Assembly: GCA_014529385.2 (NCBI GenBank)
Contig: CM043944.1
Location: 180,239,240-180,303,239, forward strand
Reading direction: 5' to 3'
Origin: Adiantum capillus-veneris
Lineage: Eukaryota > Streptophyta > Polypodiopsida > Polypodiales > Pteridaceae
DNA: 64,000 bases
Shown: positions 1 to 9,914 of the stretch, one piece after another
Layout: each line of letters starts with the position of its first letter
Numbering within the stretch: position 1 is the stretch's first letter
Translations under genes and position numbers: made by a program
Notes under the pieces: generated by a model
The model's input: the letters and a program-made list of their open reading frames with translations, nothing else
Told to the model about the DNA's origin: nothing
Database searches by the model: none

Positions 1-2
1 AG

Positions 3-415
3 GTCGATTTGCCTATCTCGGTTTTCTTCTTAGGCATGAGGAGAGAGTACCTTCCTCTTCTCCCCATGTTTGAGACAATTTTGGAGTCTCTGCACACTGT
101 AGCTTTAATTGTGTGTGGCCAAGGCCATGAGTTTACCTACTGTCTAGGTTCTTGTTCAAGGCACACACTCCCTCCCGAAGATGATACTTCTACCTTGTGT
201 GAGTAGGGGTTGGATCAAACACAATGTGGAGTATTTGGGTCTCCTAAAATAGTGCTTCATTTGTAGACAAATGGGCCACTTGCCAAAGGCCTCAACACAC
301 GCTAGGGATCATACAACTGAAAATTGGCAGCAGGTGCCTATTGGTCACGGTGGTTGCAATCGACAGGGACAAGCTTGCTACACTACTCCCCCTCGTGGCC
401 AACCTCTTGCAACTT
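3..415 (+). pseudogene. LINE ORF1 C-terminal remnant with zinc knuckle
   Basis: Decayed end of the first ORF of a plant L1-type LINE, the protein that coats the element's RNA. An open frame runs from the window edge to a stop near 206. After a frame change the translation reads VEYLGLLK, a stop, then CFICRQMGHLPKAS. That is a CCHC knuckle (C-x2-C-x4-H-x4-C) whose last cysteine has become serine; its first cysteine codon is at 253-255. The layout (hydrophobic strand region, then knuckle) fits plant LINE ORF1. It is followed by the endonuclease at 1366-1931 on the same strand. Broken by a frameshift and stops; the 5' part lies outside the window. Confidence 0.6.
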
Positions 416-1365
416 AGCAACATTAGGTTCCGACAGGGACCTTTTTGACCCCCTTCAGCAAGACCCCCAGAGGAGACTCGGTCCTCTTCAACTCCTCCCC
501 CTCCTCCTCCCTCAAACACTGCCGCTTTTCCTCCCTCGTCTCCCCCCCCCCCACCTCGTCCACCTTCATCTGCACCTCCCACTTCTCCTCTCTCGCGGGT
601 GGGGCACTCAGCCTCATCTTCCAACCCCACTGCTACTCCTCCTCAGATGCAGGGTATTAGACACACGTCAATAGCAAGGTGCTCTCTTGGTGATGCTTTC
701 TCCCGAGCCGTGTGGCTTGGGAGGGACAGCCCCATCTGAGGCTGCTGCTTCTGGGTCAGACTTCCCCTTTTGATGTAGTCCCTCAAGGTTTTACTAGCTT
801 TGACATTTGCAGACAATGGGACCTCTTTGAATATAGTCTCATGCGATTCCTCTCCCACCACCGGGAGGAGGCTTGCTTTCCAGTCCACGTGCTCTTTTTA
901 GCTCAAGGCAATGAGTCTTTGGATCCATTGGTAGGTTTCTCCTTTCCGCCGTGCGGCAAGGACCCTACAGAGCGGACCCTTCACACAGCTCTTGGCTAGC
1001 TCTAGATCTAGGCCACTGAGTTCTCACACCACACAGGGGACCTAGGGGTGAAAAACCCGGTATAGACACTTTGGCCTTCAACCAAGTTCAACGTGACACT
1101 GTTGCATGTAGCAAGTTGCAGGCACATTGTGGTGATTTGTTTGATGACACTCATATCCCTCCATGCTATGTATTTGTACATGAGGATTCTTCGACAGAGG
1201 ATGTAGCCCTATGGGCTGCATGCTTGGCGTGGGCCTGGGTGGGACAGTCACTCCAAACGTGCTTTTCTAGAGGTTGCTCGGATATGGATTACTCCCCTTT
1301 CAATACAACCTCAAAGATAGCAAGGTTGGCTAGTATTGCAACATCTATTTTCTGTCATTGAGCCC
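416..1365 (+). other. LINE ORF1/ORF2 spacer, no intact gene
   Basis: This lies between the ORF1 knuckle and the endonuclease of the same LINE. Positions 470-620 are a C/T-rich low-complexity stretch whose translations are proline, leucine and serine runs. Open frames at 712-999 and 1071-1361 on the plus strand have no motif I recognise; they may be decayed ORF1 tail, but I cannot support a function. Confidence 0.4.
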
Positions 1366-1931
1366 ATGAGAATTGTCTCATGGAAGTGCATGGATTAGGT
1401 GGTCCCCAATTTCAATGTCAGATGGGTCAATTGCATCAGGAGATTCATCGATGCCTGTGAGTGGTGAGATTGATATTCCTATGTTGTAGGAGTATCATCT
1501 GTGTGAGATCCGCATTAGACATGTTGGTCAATTTTGCATGGTCGCTATGAGGTGTTTTGGTGAGCCTATTTGGACCTTGAGGTATCGAGGGCGGGGTATA
1601 TATGACTATTGTGGATTCTTGAAAGGAGGCCATTGTGGGCTAAGGTATTATTGTGCCAAGTAGAGCTCAGTGGGTTACTATATAGATTCAAGGTTTCCTC
1701 ATGGGTTTCCTGAACATTTACACGCCCAATGTGGCAAGTGCATGTGATGAGTTTTGGTCTCATGTTGTTGAGTCTTTGCCGCATGTAGAGAAATGGTGTG
1801 CTAGGGGGGACTTCAACATGTTGGAGGACCCCTCTCACAGGATAGGAGGTGGCCATGCTTTAGTGCATGGGGTGGAGTTGGCAGCTTGGGATCGTCGGCT
1901 ATGTATGACTATGGGGGTTTTTTATGTTTAG
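1366..1931 (+). pseudogene. LINE ORF2 apurinic-type endonuclease domain (fragment)
   Basis: N-terminal endonuclease of a non-LTR retrotransposon, the enzyme that nicks target DNA to prime reverse transcription. It opens near 1384 with EVHGLGGPQ, matching the family's WN-x-RGLG start. Then come QEIHRCL and a stop, EYHLCEIRIRHVGQ, and after a frame change GFLMGFLNIYTPN and GDFNMLEDPSHRIGG. The last two are the classic NIYAPN and GDFN catalytic-site motifs. The reverse transcriptase that should follow is missing: the similarity stops near 1931. At least one frameshift and two stops make it non-functional. Confidence 0.8.
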
Positions 1932-3899
1932 CAACACTCAGGTTTTGTGAGAACTGTCAAAAGAAAAGAACAGACTGAACAGATTTTAAGCACTTCAATA
2001 AAAACTAAATTGAAAGAGAGAGCACATGCAACACAAAGTGGAGGAATTCTACCCCAAAGAGTATTGGCCCCAAACCTTGGCTCCCCTTTTGGTATTTCTT
2101 TATATTACATCAAAAGAGTACAAGCCGGTACTCCATCCTCTGCTCCTTCTCCCAGAAGAGGGCCAGAGAATGAGCCCTAGCCTCATATTTAAAGGACCTT
2201 GGCCATTAAAAGCAGTTTACATGAAAAGCTTTAAATTCAAAACCAACTAGTCCAAAAAGCATATGGCCCGAAAAGCAGCCATCACAATCTACAAAACTTT
2301 GTACAATCTACCACGTCAGCAAGCTAGTGCAAGGTGCAAAAATCCATACAATCTACCACATCAACAGATTAGCATGAACTATGGAAATCTGTACATCTAC
2401 TGCTTTTTCTTCTTCATTTAGAGTTTAGGCCCTGGGTCAACATCTGCAAGTTGGTTCCGTTCTTCAGTGGCTTGATACGCAACAATTTAAGACAAAATAT
2501 CACAAAACTACTGACGTGTCAATTCACTGAAGAACAAACAATAATAGAAGAAGAAGTCCTACCAACTTATGGGACCCCGTATGATGGGGCCCAAGTGACA
2601 TAAAGAAATTAAAATAAATCTAGACCCTCACACACACACAAAAGATAGCATAGAAATTGATGACATTTGAAAGGGGGAATGGGGGAACATGCTCGGCACA
2701 AACAAAAGGGCCTCTCTATAGCTCAGGGTATCCACAACACCCCTATCCTTTTGGAAAACACCTTCAAAACAACACTGCACACTAGGAGACCACTGCCTGC
2801 TCGATTTCCACTATTCTCACACTCCACAAACCCACCACACCAAGCGTACCTACTACCAGGGCATGTATCTACCCTTACACACGCTAGTGCAGCTCAAAAA
2901 TGTTGACTCATGGAAAGGCTCATTGTTGCAGGTGTATGGCAGTAGGCAATGTCGCAACAATGTGCTTGAGCCTGTGTCGGGCACCAAGTGTCACAGGTAC
3001 CGTTGGATGTGTATGCTAAGTGGGCCATTTAACAGGCCAGACATGGTGCAAAAGATTTGCGAGTCAGAATGCTTGAAGATGCACGAAAATTTTTGTGAGG
3101 CATCGTACATTGTGGCAAGGGAGGAGAATATCAACGAGGTGATCTCTTTGGTGTTCAAAGTGCTGTGAGACACTGATTGTCGGCAATTGGAGGCGGTTCG
3201 ATGATCTTAATTTGCGAGTGAATGCTTGCCATATCAAGGTTTTTTTTTTTTTAAAGGAACATATGTTTGTTGTAGAGAATTCAAAAAAGAAGGTATGGCT
3301 GCGAGCTGCAGCCTGCATGAGGAGAAAAGTACGCCATCTGCCTGGTTCTGCATGGGAATGAGCTGCCAAGTGGGCTTGCATGGGAAAGAGAGACGGAATG
3401 GCCAAAGATAGGTAGGGCCGCCATTGCAATAGAAGGCAGCCGCGGGGTGGCCAGATAGTAAAAGCTAGGAGGGGACCAAGAAGGCGGGGGGGGCAACAGA
3501 GAGGAGCCAAGAGGACCGAGGACAGTTCTCCAGACAGAGATGAAGGAAGATCAAGTGACGGGGCTGTAGCAAGGAAGGGCCACGTACCACCATCAAAGGG
3601 TGGAGAAGAGATTGATGCATGCCGTGAGGGGGTTGGAACGCTACAGAGAGGGTCCTAGAACAAGCACACAAGGAAGAAGAGCCACGAAGTGCTGGCTGTT
3701 GTAAGGTAGAGGATGAGTGGGAGCACCGATTGCTAGAAGGCCGTGAGGAGCGGCATAACAGGTAGGGAGACCACCTGGGTGTCGGGCATGAGCTACAAGG
3801 AGCTGCGAGGGTCGCCGACTCCACGGTGTAGATCAAAAGGGAGTACGAGGTAGGTATATTATATACTGGGTGTTTTTTCCATTTCCCCCTTCCCATCAG
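1932..3899. other. Intergenic/relic DNA, no recognised gene
   Basis: No supported coding region. A short imperfect direct repeat (ctaccacRtcaRca) lies near 2308 and 2351, and a (CA)n run near 2630-2642. Frames at 2667-3168 lack known motifs. A TATA-like string (tattatatac) near 3858 sits just upstream of the gag at 3934, so 3.2-3.9 kb may be an LTR or leader relic of that element. That reading is inference only. Confidence 0.3.
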
Positions 3900-3917
3900 T
3901 GGTGCCCCCACTGAGGA
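3900..3917 (+). other. Possible primer-binding site of the gag element
   Basis: TGGTGCCCCCACTGAGGA starts with the invariant TGG and ends like the tRNA-Asp-type site at 6758, but differs in the middle. It follows cccatcag and lies 34 bp before the gag frame, the expected place. The match is weak. Confidence 0.25.
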
Positions 3918-3933
3918 TATACTGATTGCTCAA

Positions 3934-4440
3934 GTGATGGCGTGGTGCAGTAATATGGTGCCAGATTTTGAGTTGGTGCTCTCAGGTGAACAGGATGCTA
4001 AATATTGGATCTCAGATGTAGAGCTCTGGATGTTGTCGATGTGGATGGTGACCGATGAAGCCAAGGCAAAGGCTGTGCCGCTGGTGATGCGAGGGAAAGT
4101 CAAAGCTTGGTTCGAGGGGTTGGAAGTTCTTGATCGGCAATCATGGAAGGTGATTCGAGCTTGATTTGTCAAAGATTTCTAGCAAAGGCTTTAAACTGCA
4201 GAAAAGTGGATTCTCAATTAAAGGCATTAAAGCAAGATGTGTCTGAAGACTTCAGTGTGTTTCTAACCAAGTTTGAAGATATTTGGAAGCAACTAGCTGC
4301 TGCTACCCAGCTGCAAAGTGGATATGTTTTCAAGATCTAGAGGTTCATGGCGTGCTTGCATCCGAGGATTAGAGACAACGTGGAAGCCGATGCGGATACC
4401 TATGAAGACATGGTCTATCTGGCAAAGATCAAAAGTAGAT
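3934..4440 (+). pseudogene. LTR-retrotransposon gag (capsid) remnant
   Basis: Capsid-like protein of an LTR retrotransposon. The first frame contains YWISDVELWMLSMWM, AKAVPLVMRGKVKAWFEG and RQSWKVIRA, the W..DVE / RGKVKAWFE / W pattern of the Retrotrans_gag fold. After a TGA stop and a frame change it continues with ALKQDVSEDFSVFLTKFEDIW, then LHPRIRDNVEADADTYEDM, the usual helical second half. No zinc knuckle is visible downstream. It is followed by a long acidic frame rather than a polymerase. Degraded by a frameshift and several stops; family assignment within Ty3/Ty1 is not possible here. Confidence 0.65.
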
Positions 4441-4559
4441 AGGTTAAGCGAAAATTGAAGTTGGGCGTGTTGAAGCCAATAGATTCTATGCCTGTTGTTG
4501 CGGAGATAGCCAAGTATTCGTTGGTCCAACCAACGATGTTTCCAAGTGTTTGAAGTGCA

Positions 4560-5794
4560 AGGTCTGTTGAGTAAGGCCTACTGTTGACTATGTTGCTTGG
4601 AGATTTCTAGTTTTTGATGTGCATGTATTGAGGGTGGACGAGCTTGTCAATGAGGAGAAGCTCCAGATTGCGGTGAGCCAAAATGCCGGAGCGATAGCAG
4701 ATATGGAGGTTCCGATGTGGATTGAAGAGTTAAAGCCTGTTCTTGTGGAAAGTTTGTATGAAAACATAGCAGAATGCAATTAGGTTGCAGATACCAAGGA
4801 TTCAAAAGCTGATGAAGAAAGTGACCAAAGCTGTGGTGATGGTCAAGCTTTTGTGGAACAGCGGACGAATGAAGATGCAGATATGCAGTCGGTATATGAT
4901 GCCTATGATGATGAATATACAAGCTCGAGTAGTTGGGAGACAAGCGAAGAGGATGGAGCATATGAGTCCACATCCTATGGCAAGGGGACGGAGTCTGATG
5001 AGCCTGAGCTGGTAAAGGTAAAGTTTCCCTCTTATGTGTATGATCATATGGTAGTAGCCCATGTGCAAGAAGAGCAGGTGCTCAAAGAATAGCAGGATGC
5101 AGGTGAAGAGCCAGTTTTCAAAGACCAGGGGGTTGGGCAACCATCTCTCGTTCCTTGTGATGGTCAGGGCATATTGACTGAAGAAGAATGTCTTGATGAA
5201 GATGATTGGGGATTTGATGAGCCGGTGGCCGATGTTGATGACAAGACGCAGATTTTCATTGCTAAAGCAATGGCGAGGATACAGGATATGCAAGGTTGTG
5301 TGCCTGATCCAGTGACGTTTGAAGCACCTACAGATGAAGTGGCTATGCAAGCGCCGCTATGCCAATTGTTGCAGGTTGTTTTTCTTGAAGACAGGGATAC
5401 TATGGACGAGTCTTTAGCCGATGGCTGGGGAACACAGGATACGGAAGCTGTGTAGGGTGTACAGGCTTGTTTTGGGTGGGAAAATGATTCATGCATGCAG
5501 TTTTTTGAAGGATGGTGTTATCGAGCTTTACAGGAATGGTTGGCTTACAAATTTATAGGTGCAAAGCAGGGGTGGTGTGCATATGCTTTACAGATGGATG
5601 ATGATGAGCAATACCATATCTTTGGTCTAGGTGGAGTTTACACTATGCTTGGGGAAGCCTGCGGCTTTCCATTTGACCCGTGCGGGCTCTACAATAGAAT
5701 CTCTCTCTATCTATTGTTGAAAGGAAGCCCTTTCAACAACGTTTCCATAAAGATTCCATTAAAGATTTCTCAAACATGTAAAGATTCCACATGA
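4560..5794 (+). pseudogene. Unidentified acidic protein frame downstream of gag
   Basis: One reading frame stays open for about 1.2 kb apart from three stops, all TAG (near 4783, 5090 and 5453). The deduced protein is rich in Asp/Glu with segments such as EEECLDEDDWGFDEP and DDEYTSSSSWETSEEDG; the end is hydrophobic and Trp/Tyr-rich (FFEGWCYRALQEWLAYKF). I recognise no enzyme motif. Its place directly after gag suggests an accessory ORF of the same element. The final 80 bp runs into the LTR-like sequence beginning near 5715, so the true end is uncertain. It could be a captured host sequence. Confidence 0.4.
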
Positions 5795-6756
5795 AGATGG
5801 TGAAGTAATGAAGATGAAGATGGATGCTGCAACATGAAGATACGAGTTCATGGACGGCATCGAGTATCCCGTTTTATTATTTTGAGCCATTACGGCCACT
5901 TCTGTATGTTTACGGGAACCTCATATTATAAATCGGCACTTGTATTTTGGCCATAGATGCTTGTATAATGAGTAAAGCCAACTCAGTTTCTTGTAATTAA
6001 GCTTTGTAGAAGCCTAAGGACAATTCAGGTCATTTGGCCGGACATTAGGTTTGAAGGCTTTGTATATAAGCTAAAACCTAAGTCTTTGTAAAAAACAAAT
6101 TACGTTATCTCAATTAATATACAGTCGTGGGTTCTGCAGCACATGGTAGTGAGCTTCACGCACACACACCGTCGCACACACTAATCACATTGCAGATATG
6201 AGAGTAGGAGCGTGTTAGCATCGAGGAGCTCTCCGCGTCAACGCAAGCAATGCAAGCCGAGGACCACATCGCGAGCCCACCTGCTACGAGCTATATTTGG
6301 TCGTAAGTACCTCAAACGACATCCGTTCTGAATGATCAAGTAGTCATTAGAATCAGGGCGAGAAGCTCTTCGTGTTGATGTTTTTGTAGAAATTGTTGTT
6401 TTGAGTCTATCGCGATAGTGATTAGAGGTCTTACAGTTATGGTTTTCAGGGTTTAGGTGTTTGGCCATATAGGATATGTCCTTGTGAGTCTTGCCCTCCG
6501 ATTTCGAGTCATTCCGATATGATTTGAGATTGTTTCGAGCTTGTAGTGTTTTGTAGGATGCGTTGTCTGTTTCTTTGCTTTATGGTAGTGTTGTGGTAGG
6601 ATTAGTGACTGTAGAGTGTTGTTCGTGTCTAGCTCAGGGTTGACAACCCAGAGATTGCCTCCATGCCCTAGTCGGGTCAGCTACGTCCTCGGTTGACAGT
6701 TTGTTGGTCTGTGTTCTCGCTGTGCTCCATCGTCCATCGCGGCGTACCCGCTAACA
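5715..6756 (+). mobile_element. 5' LTR of a plus-strand retrotransposon
   Basis: The right edge is well supported: the sequence ends CGCTAACA, one spacer base follows, then a primer-binding site at 6758. A TATA box (tttgtatataagc) lies near 6058. The left edge is proposed at TGTTGAAAGG (5715) because it pairs with the AACA end, but no polypurine tract or target duplication confirms it. No matching 3' LTR was found downstream, so the element is truncated or its other LTR has diverged. Confidence 0.5.
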
Positions 6757-6757
6757 T

Positions 6758-6775
6758 TGGTGCCGTTGCCGAGGA
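6758..6775 (+). other. Primer-binding site, tRNA-Asp type
   Basis: TGGTGCCGTTGCCGAGGA matches the complement of the plant tRNA-Asp 3' end (TGGCGCCGTTGCCGGGGA) at 16 of 18 positions. It lies one base after the LTR, as expected for priming of minus-strand DNA synthesis. Confidence 0.75.
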
Positions 6776-7387
6776 AGAAGCACCTAAACTAGCGTAGACC
6801 GCATCACTCGTGTTTGATAGTATAGTGTTCCTCTAGAGTTTTCTAGAGTGTTGTCACCCTTTGCCTTCTTAGTGGAAAGTCAGAGAGCGGATCTCTTGAC
6901 TGAGGGATAGCCAGGGAGCCTGCGTCTCGCCGAGGTGGTCCACCATGAGGTTGAGGTATGGTTATATCATTTTGTTGTGTGTTTAGATTAGGTTCTATGG
7001 TTCGTGTATTTGGTTGTGACTTATGGTTGTGAAGAACTTGAAAGAAAAAAAAATGCAAAGAAAAACACAAAAGGTAAGCAGGAGGCTGTTTGCTTGCCAG
7101 AAAGCAAAAACAACCATTCAACCATCCAAAGTAGGACTTTAGGTAGTGTAGGACATCTGATGTTGATCTAGAGCAATTTTGACATGAAAATGTGCTTGAA
7201 AACACAAAAGGCGGAATTGTGCTGATTATGGTAAAAGTGCTCTAAAATGGTCGTTTGAAAGCCGATTTGAGTGCTTGTTTTTGCATTGGAGACCTTAAGG
7301 TGGTGAGAAGTGTTGGAGATCACATCCAAGTGTGCGAACATCGTAGTTCATTGACTGCCTGTTAAGTCGGAGAAGAAGGGTGAAATG
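6776..7387 (+). other. Untranslated leader of the 5.7-9.3 kb element
   Basis: No gene motif; the minus-strand frame here reads low-complexity codons. It lies between the PBS and the first element ORF, the normal position of a retrotransposon leader. Confidence 0.4.
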
Positions 7388-8503
7388 TTTTCTTAAAATA
7401 TCAAGGGAAAGCTGATGGCGGGGATGCAGGACGATGCGTCAGAATCAATGCCGCACACCAGGTCGATGAATATGGAGATGGAGGAGCTGTTTAAGTCGTG
7501 GCAACAGGAAGATCACATCGAGGTGGAGAGTGATGAAGCTGAGTCTATGAGTGATCAGGGGAGTATGGAGATGGTGGTGGTACGTTTGACCCAAATGAGG
7601 TGGAAACCCAGGTATGGCTCAAGCGCATAGGCCTTTATGAGTTTGCATGTCTACCTTGGAACGCATGAGCAGAGAACGAGTTCGCTGAGCAACAGTGGAA
7701 CATGATTAAGGAGAGTGATGGAGTGATTACAGGGGATGTGCGCTTGACACCAAGGTTGGTGTCCAAGGTTTTTAAAGTTCCATATTTGCATGTGCTGGCT
7801 AAGGGGAGGAAGGTGACTAGCTCCAAGATGAAGGGGGATTTTTGGAAATCCGGTTGGGAAGAAGGCATTCTATATGGTGCGGAATGTGGGTGGAATCAGA
7901 GCCTCAAATTTGTTTTGATATCTGGAGAAGGTGTGCATTCTATAGAAGACTATTTACATGTCTAAGGAGGCTTTTGCACCATTGTTTCAGGCTGAGAGAG
8001 GCATTACGGTTGATTGGGAAACAGTGTTGTATGATCGGATGCAGCTTACAGACAAGAGAGATTGGCGTCGAACACCGGCAGTGGGCCGAATGGCGCCTTA
8101 TTTGGCCACAATCTCTGAGCATGTTCTGAAGATTTCGTCATTAGCAACAGGTTTGAAGACATTGGTTACAGATGTGTTGAAGGAAGAGGGAACATTATGT
8201 GGAATGAAGCGGAGGAAGTTGTTGTTGGGGTCTCCAATAGTTGAAAAAAGCAAATCACCTTTTAAAGTTTCTTGGAAGGGTTTGGAGGAGTCTGAATCAA
8301 AGTTGAACATTTTCACCATGGAATCAAAGTTTAAGAAGTCGGAGTCTAAAGGTAAGAAGGTCACACTGTTTATGAAAGGAATGGGTGGAGCTGCAGAGAA
8401 GAGTGTTCCGGAGAGTTTGAAGGTTAAGGCAGGTAGCAGTGCCAGTTATGAGGCCAGGGGATTTTCTCTCTGGAGGAGGCTGCTAACTGTTTCATTGATT
8501 TGA
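7388..8503 (+). pseudogene. Unidentified element ORF, N-terminal part
   Basis: First coding region after the tRNA-Asp PBS. It begins near MAGMQDDASESMPHTRS (7415), acidic and Met-rich. After a frame change come QVWLKRIGLYEFACLPWN, VITGDVRLTPRLVSKVF and GWEEGILYGAECGW, then MSKEAFAPLFQAERG, VDWETVLYDRMQL and RMAPYLATISEHVLK. The order (short globular domain, VDW..., APYLA...) resembles proteins of plant mobile or transposon-associated type, but I cannot name the family. It ends in a Lys/Ser-rich linker. Two frame changes and an in-frame TGA near 7668 break it. No reverse transcriptase, integrase or protease follows within 4 kb. Confidence 0.45.
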
Positions 8504-8585
8504 ATGGGTTCCTGCAGAATCAGGATGCGGCGCTTTAGGTGATGGAAAGTGAGAAGATGGAACATAAGTGTAGTGCTACCCCAGA

Positions 8586-9271
8586 ATGGGAAATGCAGAC
8601 AGGATGCAATTATTTCAAGAGAGGGCAGATAAGGAAAGATTGCAGGAGGAGGTTAAGAGGATTACAGATGAGGCTATGGCAAGGAATGCTGAAGTTTTGA
8701 GTGTAGCTGAGGATTTCACTCGATGGTCAGATGGACTGAAGACTGCAGTGGATGAGCAATTTAAAGAATTGGGGGACAAGGTGGCTGATTTGACCACTCA
8801 AAATATTTTGTTGATTAATAGACTAACTCCATTGGTGGATATGGAGAAGGCGGCATTGCAGAACCAGGGAATGACAGGCATTTTAGTAGCTGATTCGGAT
8901 GCGGATTCTTGAAGCAGTTAGTGCTGGAATATGCACAGAAGATGTGGAATAAATCAACTAGGCTTTGGAGGGAGCATATGGAAGTGTCAATGGACCGCTT
9001 CAAGAATTGGTTTCAGCTAGCTGGAAAGGAGAGCATTAGGAGGGAGAATGAGGCATTGAAGATGGAGAATGAGAGGCTGGTTGCAGAGATGGAGGAGTTG
9101 AAGAACAAAAGCAAGGGAATTGAAGTAAGTGTAGGGGGTCTGAGTAAGTGGACGGCAGAGCTGAGTAGTGGCGTTTTGGAACTAGATCAAAATTTGGTAG
9201 GTGGAGTGGAATCGGAAGTGGAAAATCAAATGGAAGCAGAGGTGGAAAAGCAAGCGGACTGGATTTTGTGA
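8586..9271 (+). pseudogene. Coiled-coil C-terminal part of the same element ORF
   Basis: Two overlapping frames (8586-8912 and 8909-9271) with strong heptad character: ERADKERLQEEVKRITDEA, then ENEALKMENERLVAEMEELK. Together they give about 225 residues of mostly charged helix, so a homo-oligomer is likely. A single-base shift between the frames suggests they were one protein joined to the ORF upstream. I know no standard retrotransposon domain with this content; it may stand in for a capsid or RNA-packaging function, but that is inference. Confidence 0.45.
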
Positions 9272-9660
9272 TAGAAATGGCTTTGGAGATAGATGCAGAA
9301 GGTGTTGCTGGGGAGCAGAATACTTGATCAAGGGATTGTGGGTCTAGGTCAGCCTATGGCTCTAGCCACCGGGCTGTGCCAGGTGTTAAGCCGAGGGAAT
9401 TTTGGATGTTTTACCTTAGTGGAATTCAGAATATTAACTTTTGTACTTTTGGGATTCTAAGTGGTGTTCTTGGGAAAGGGCGTTGCCCATTGGTATTCTC
9501 CAACTATGTAATTGTCAATCAGTGTCTTTTGGGAATATGAAGGCGGAAGTTATGGCGGAACTAGTCTGTTCCTGTGTTCTGTTCTAGTTCCATTCTGATT
9601 CCTATGTTTGTCTATTCTGAATGTCTTTGCCTATAACAGCAATTGCCAGTCAAAAGGCTT

Positions 9661-9902
9661 GGGAGGTTCACTATGTGTAAAACTACAATATCACGTGCGT
9701 TCAAGACATGTTTGTAAAACTCCTTATCTGTGAATTTTGTTAAGAATATAGTGTACCCTTTTCTTTTAAAATCTGTAAGGTTTTTCCAAATTTGAAAAAA
9801 TAATGCCCTTATGTATATATATTTATGTAAGTTTCAAGAACTTTAAATACCCTTCTGTTGAACTCACGTGATAGGTTACATTTTTATTAGGTGACCTACT
9901 GG
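9661..9902. mobile_element. MITE-like element, copy 1
   Basis: About 240 bp with terminal inverted repeats near 40 bp: the left end reads AGGTTCACTATGTGTAAAAC and then TATCACGTGCGTTCAA; the right end is its imperfect reverse complement (TTGAACTCACGTGATAGG ... TAGGTGACCT). The interior is AT-rich and non-coding. A direct repeat gtcaaaaggcYt flanks it (9649-9660 and 9903-9914), which could be a 9-12 bp target duplication of Mutator size. A second copy lies at 42971-43134. Confidence 0.65.
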
Positions 9903-9914
9903 GTCAAAAGGCCT

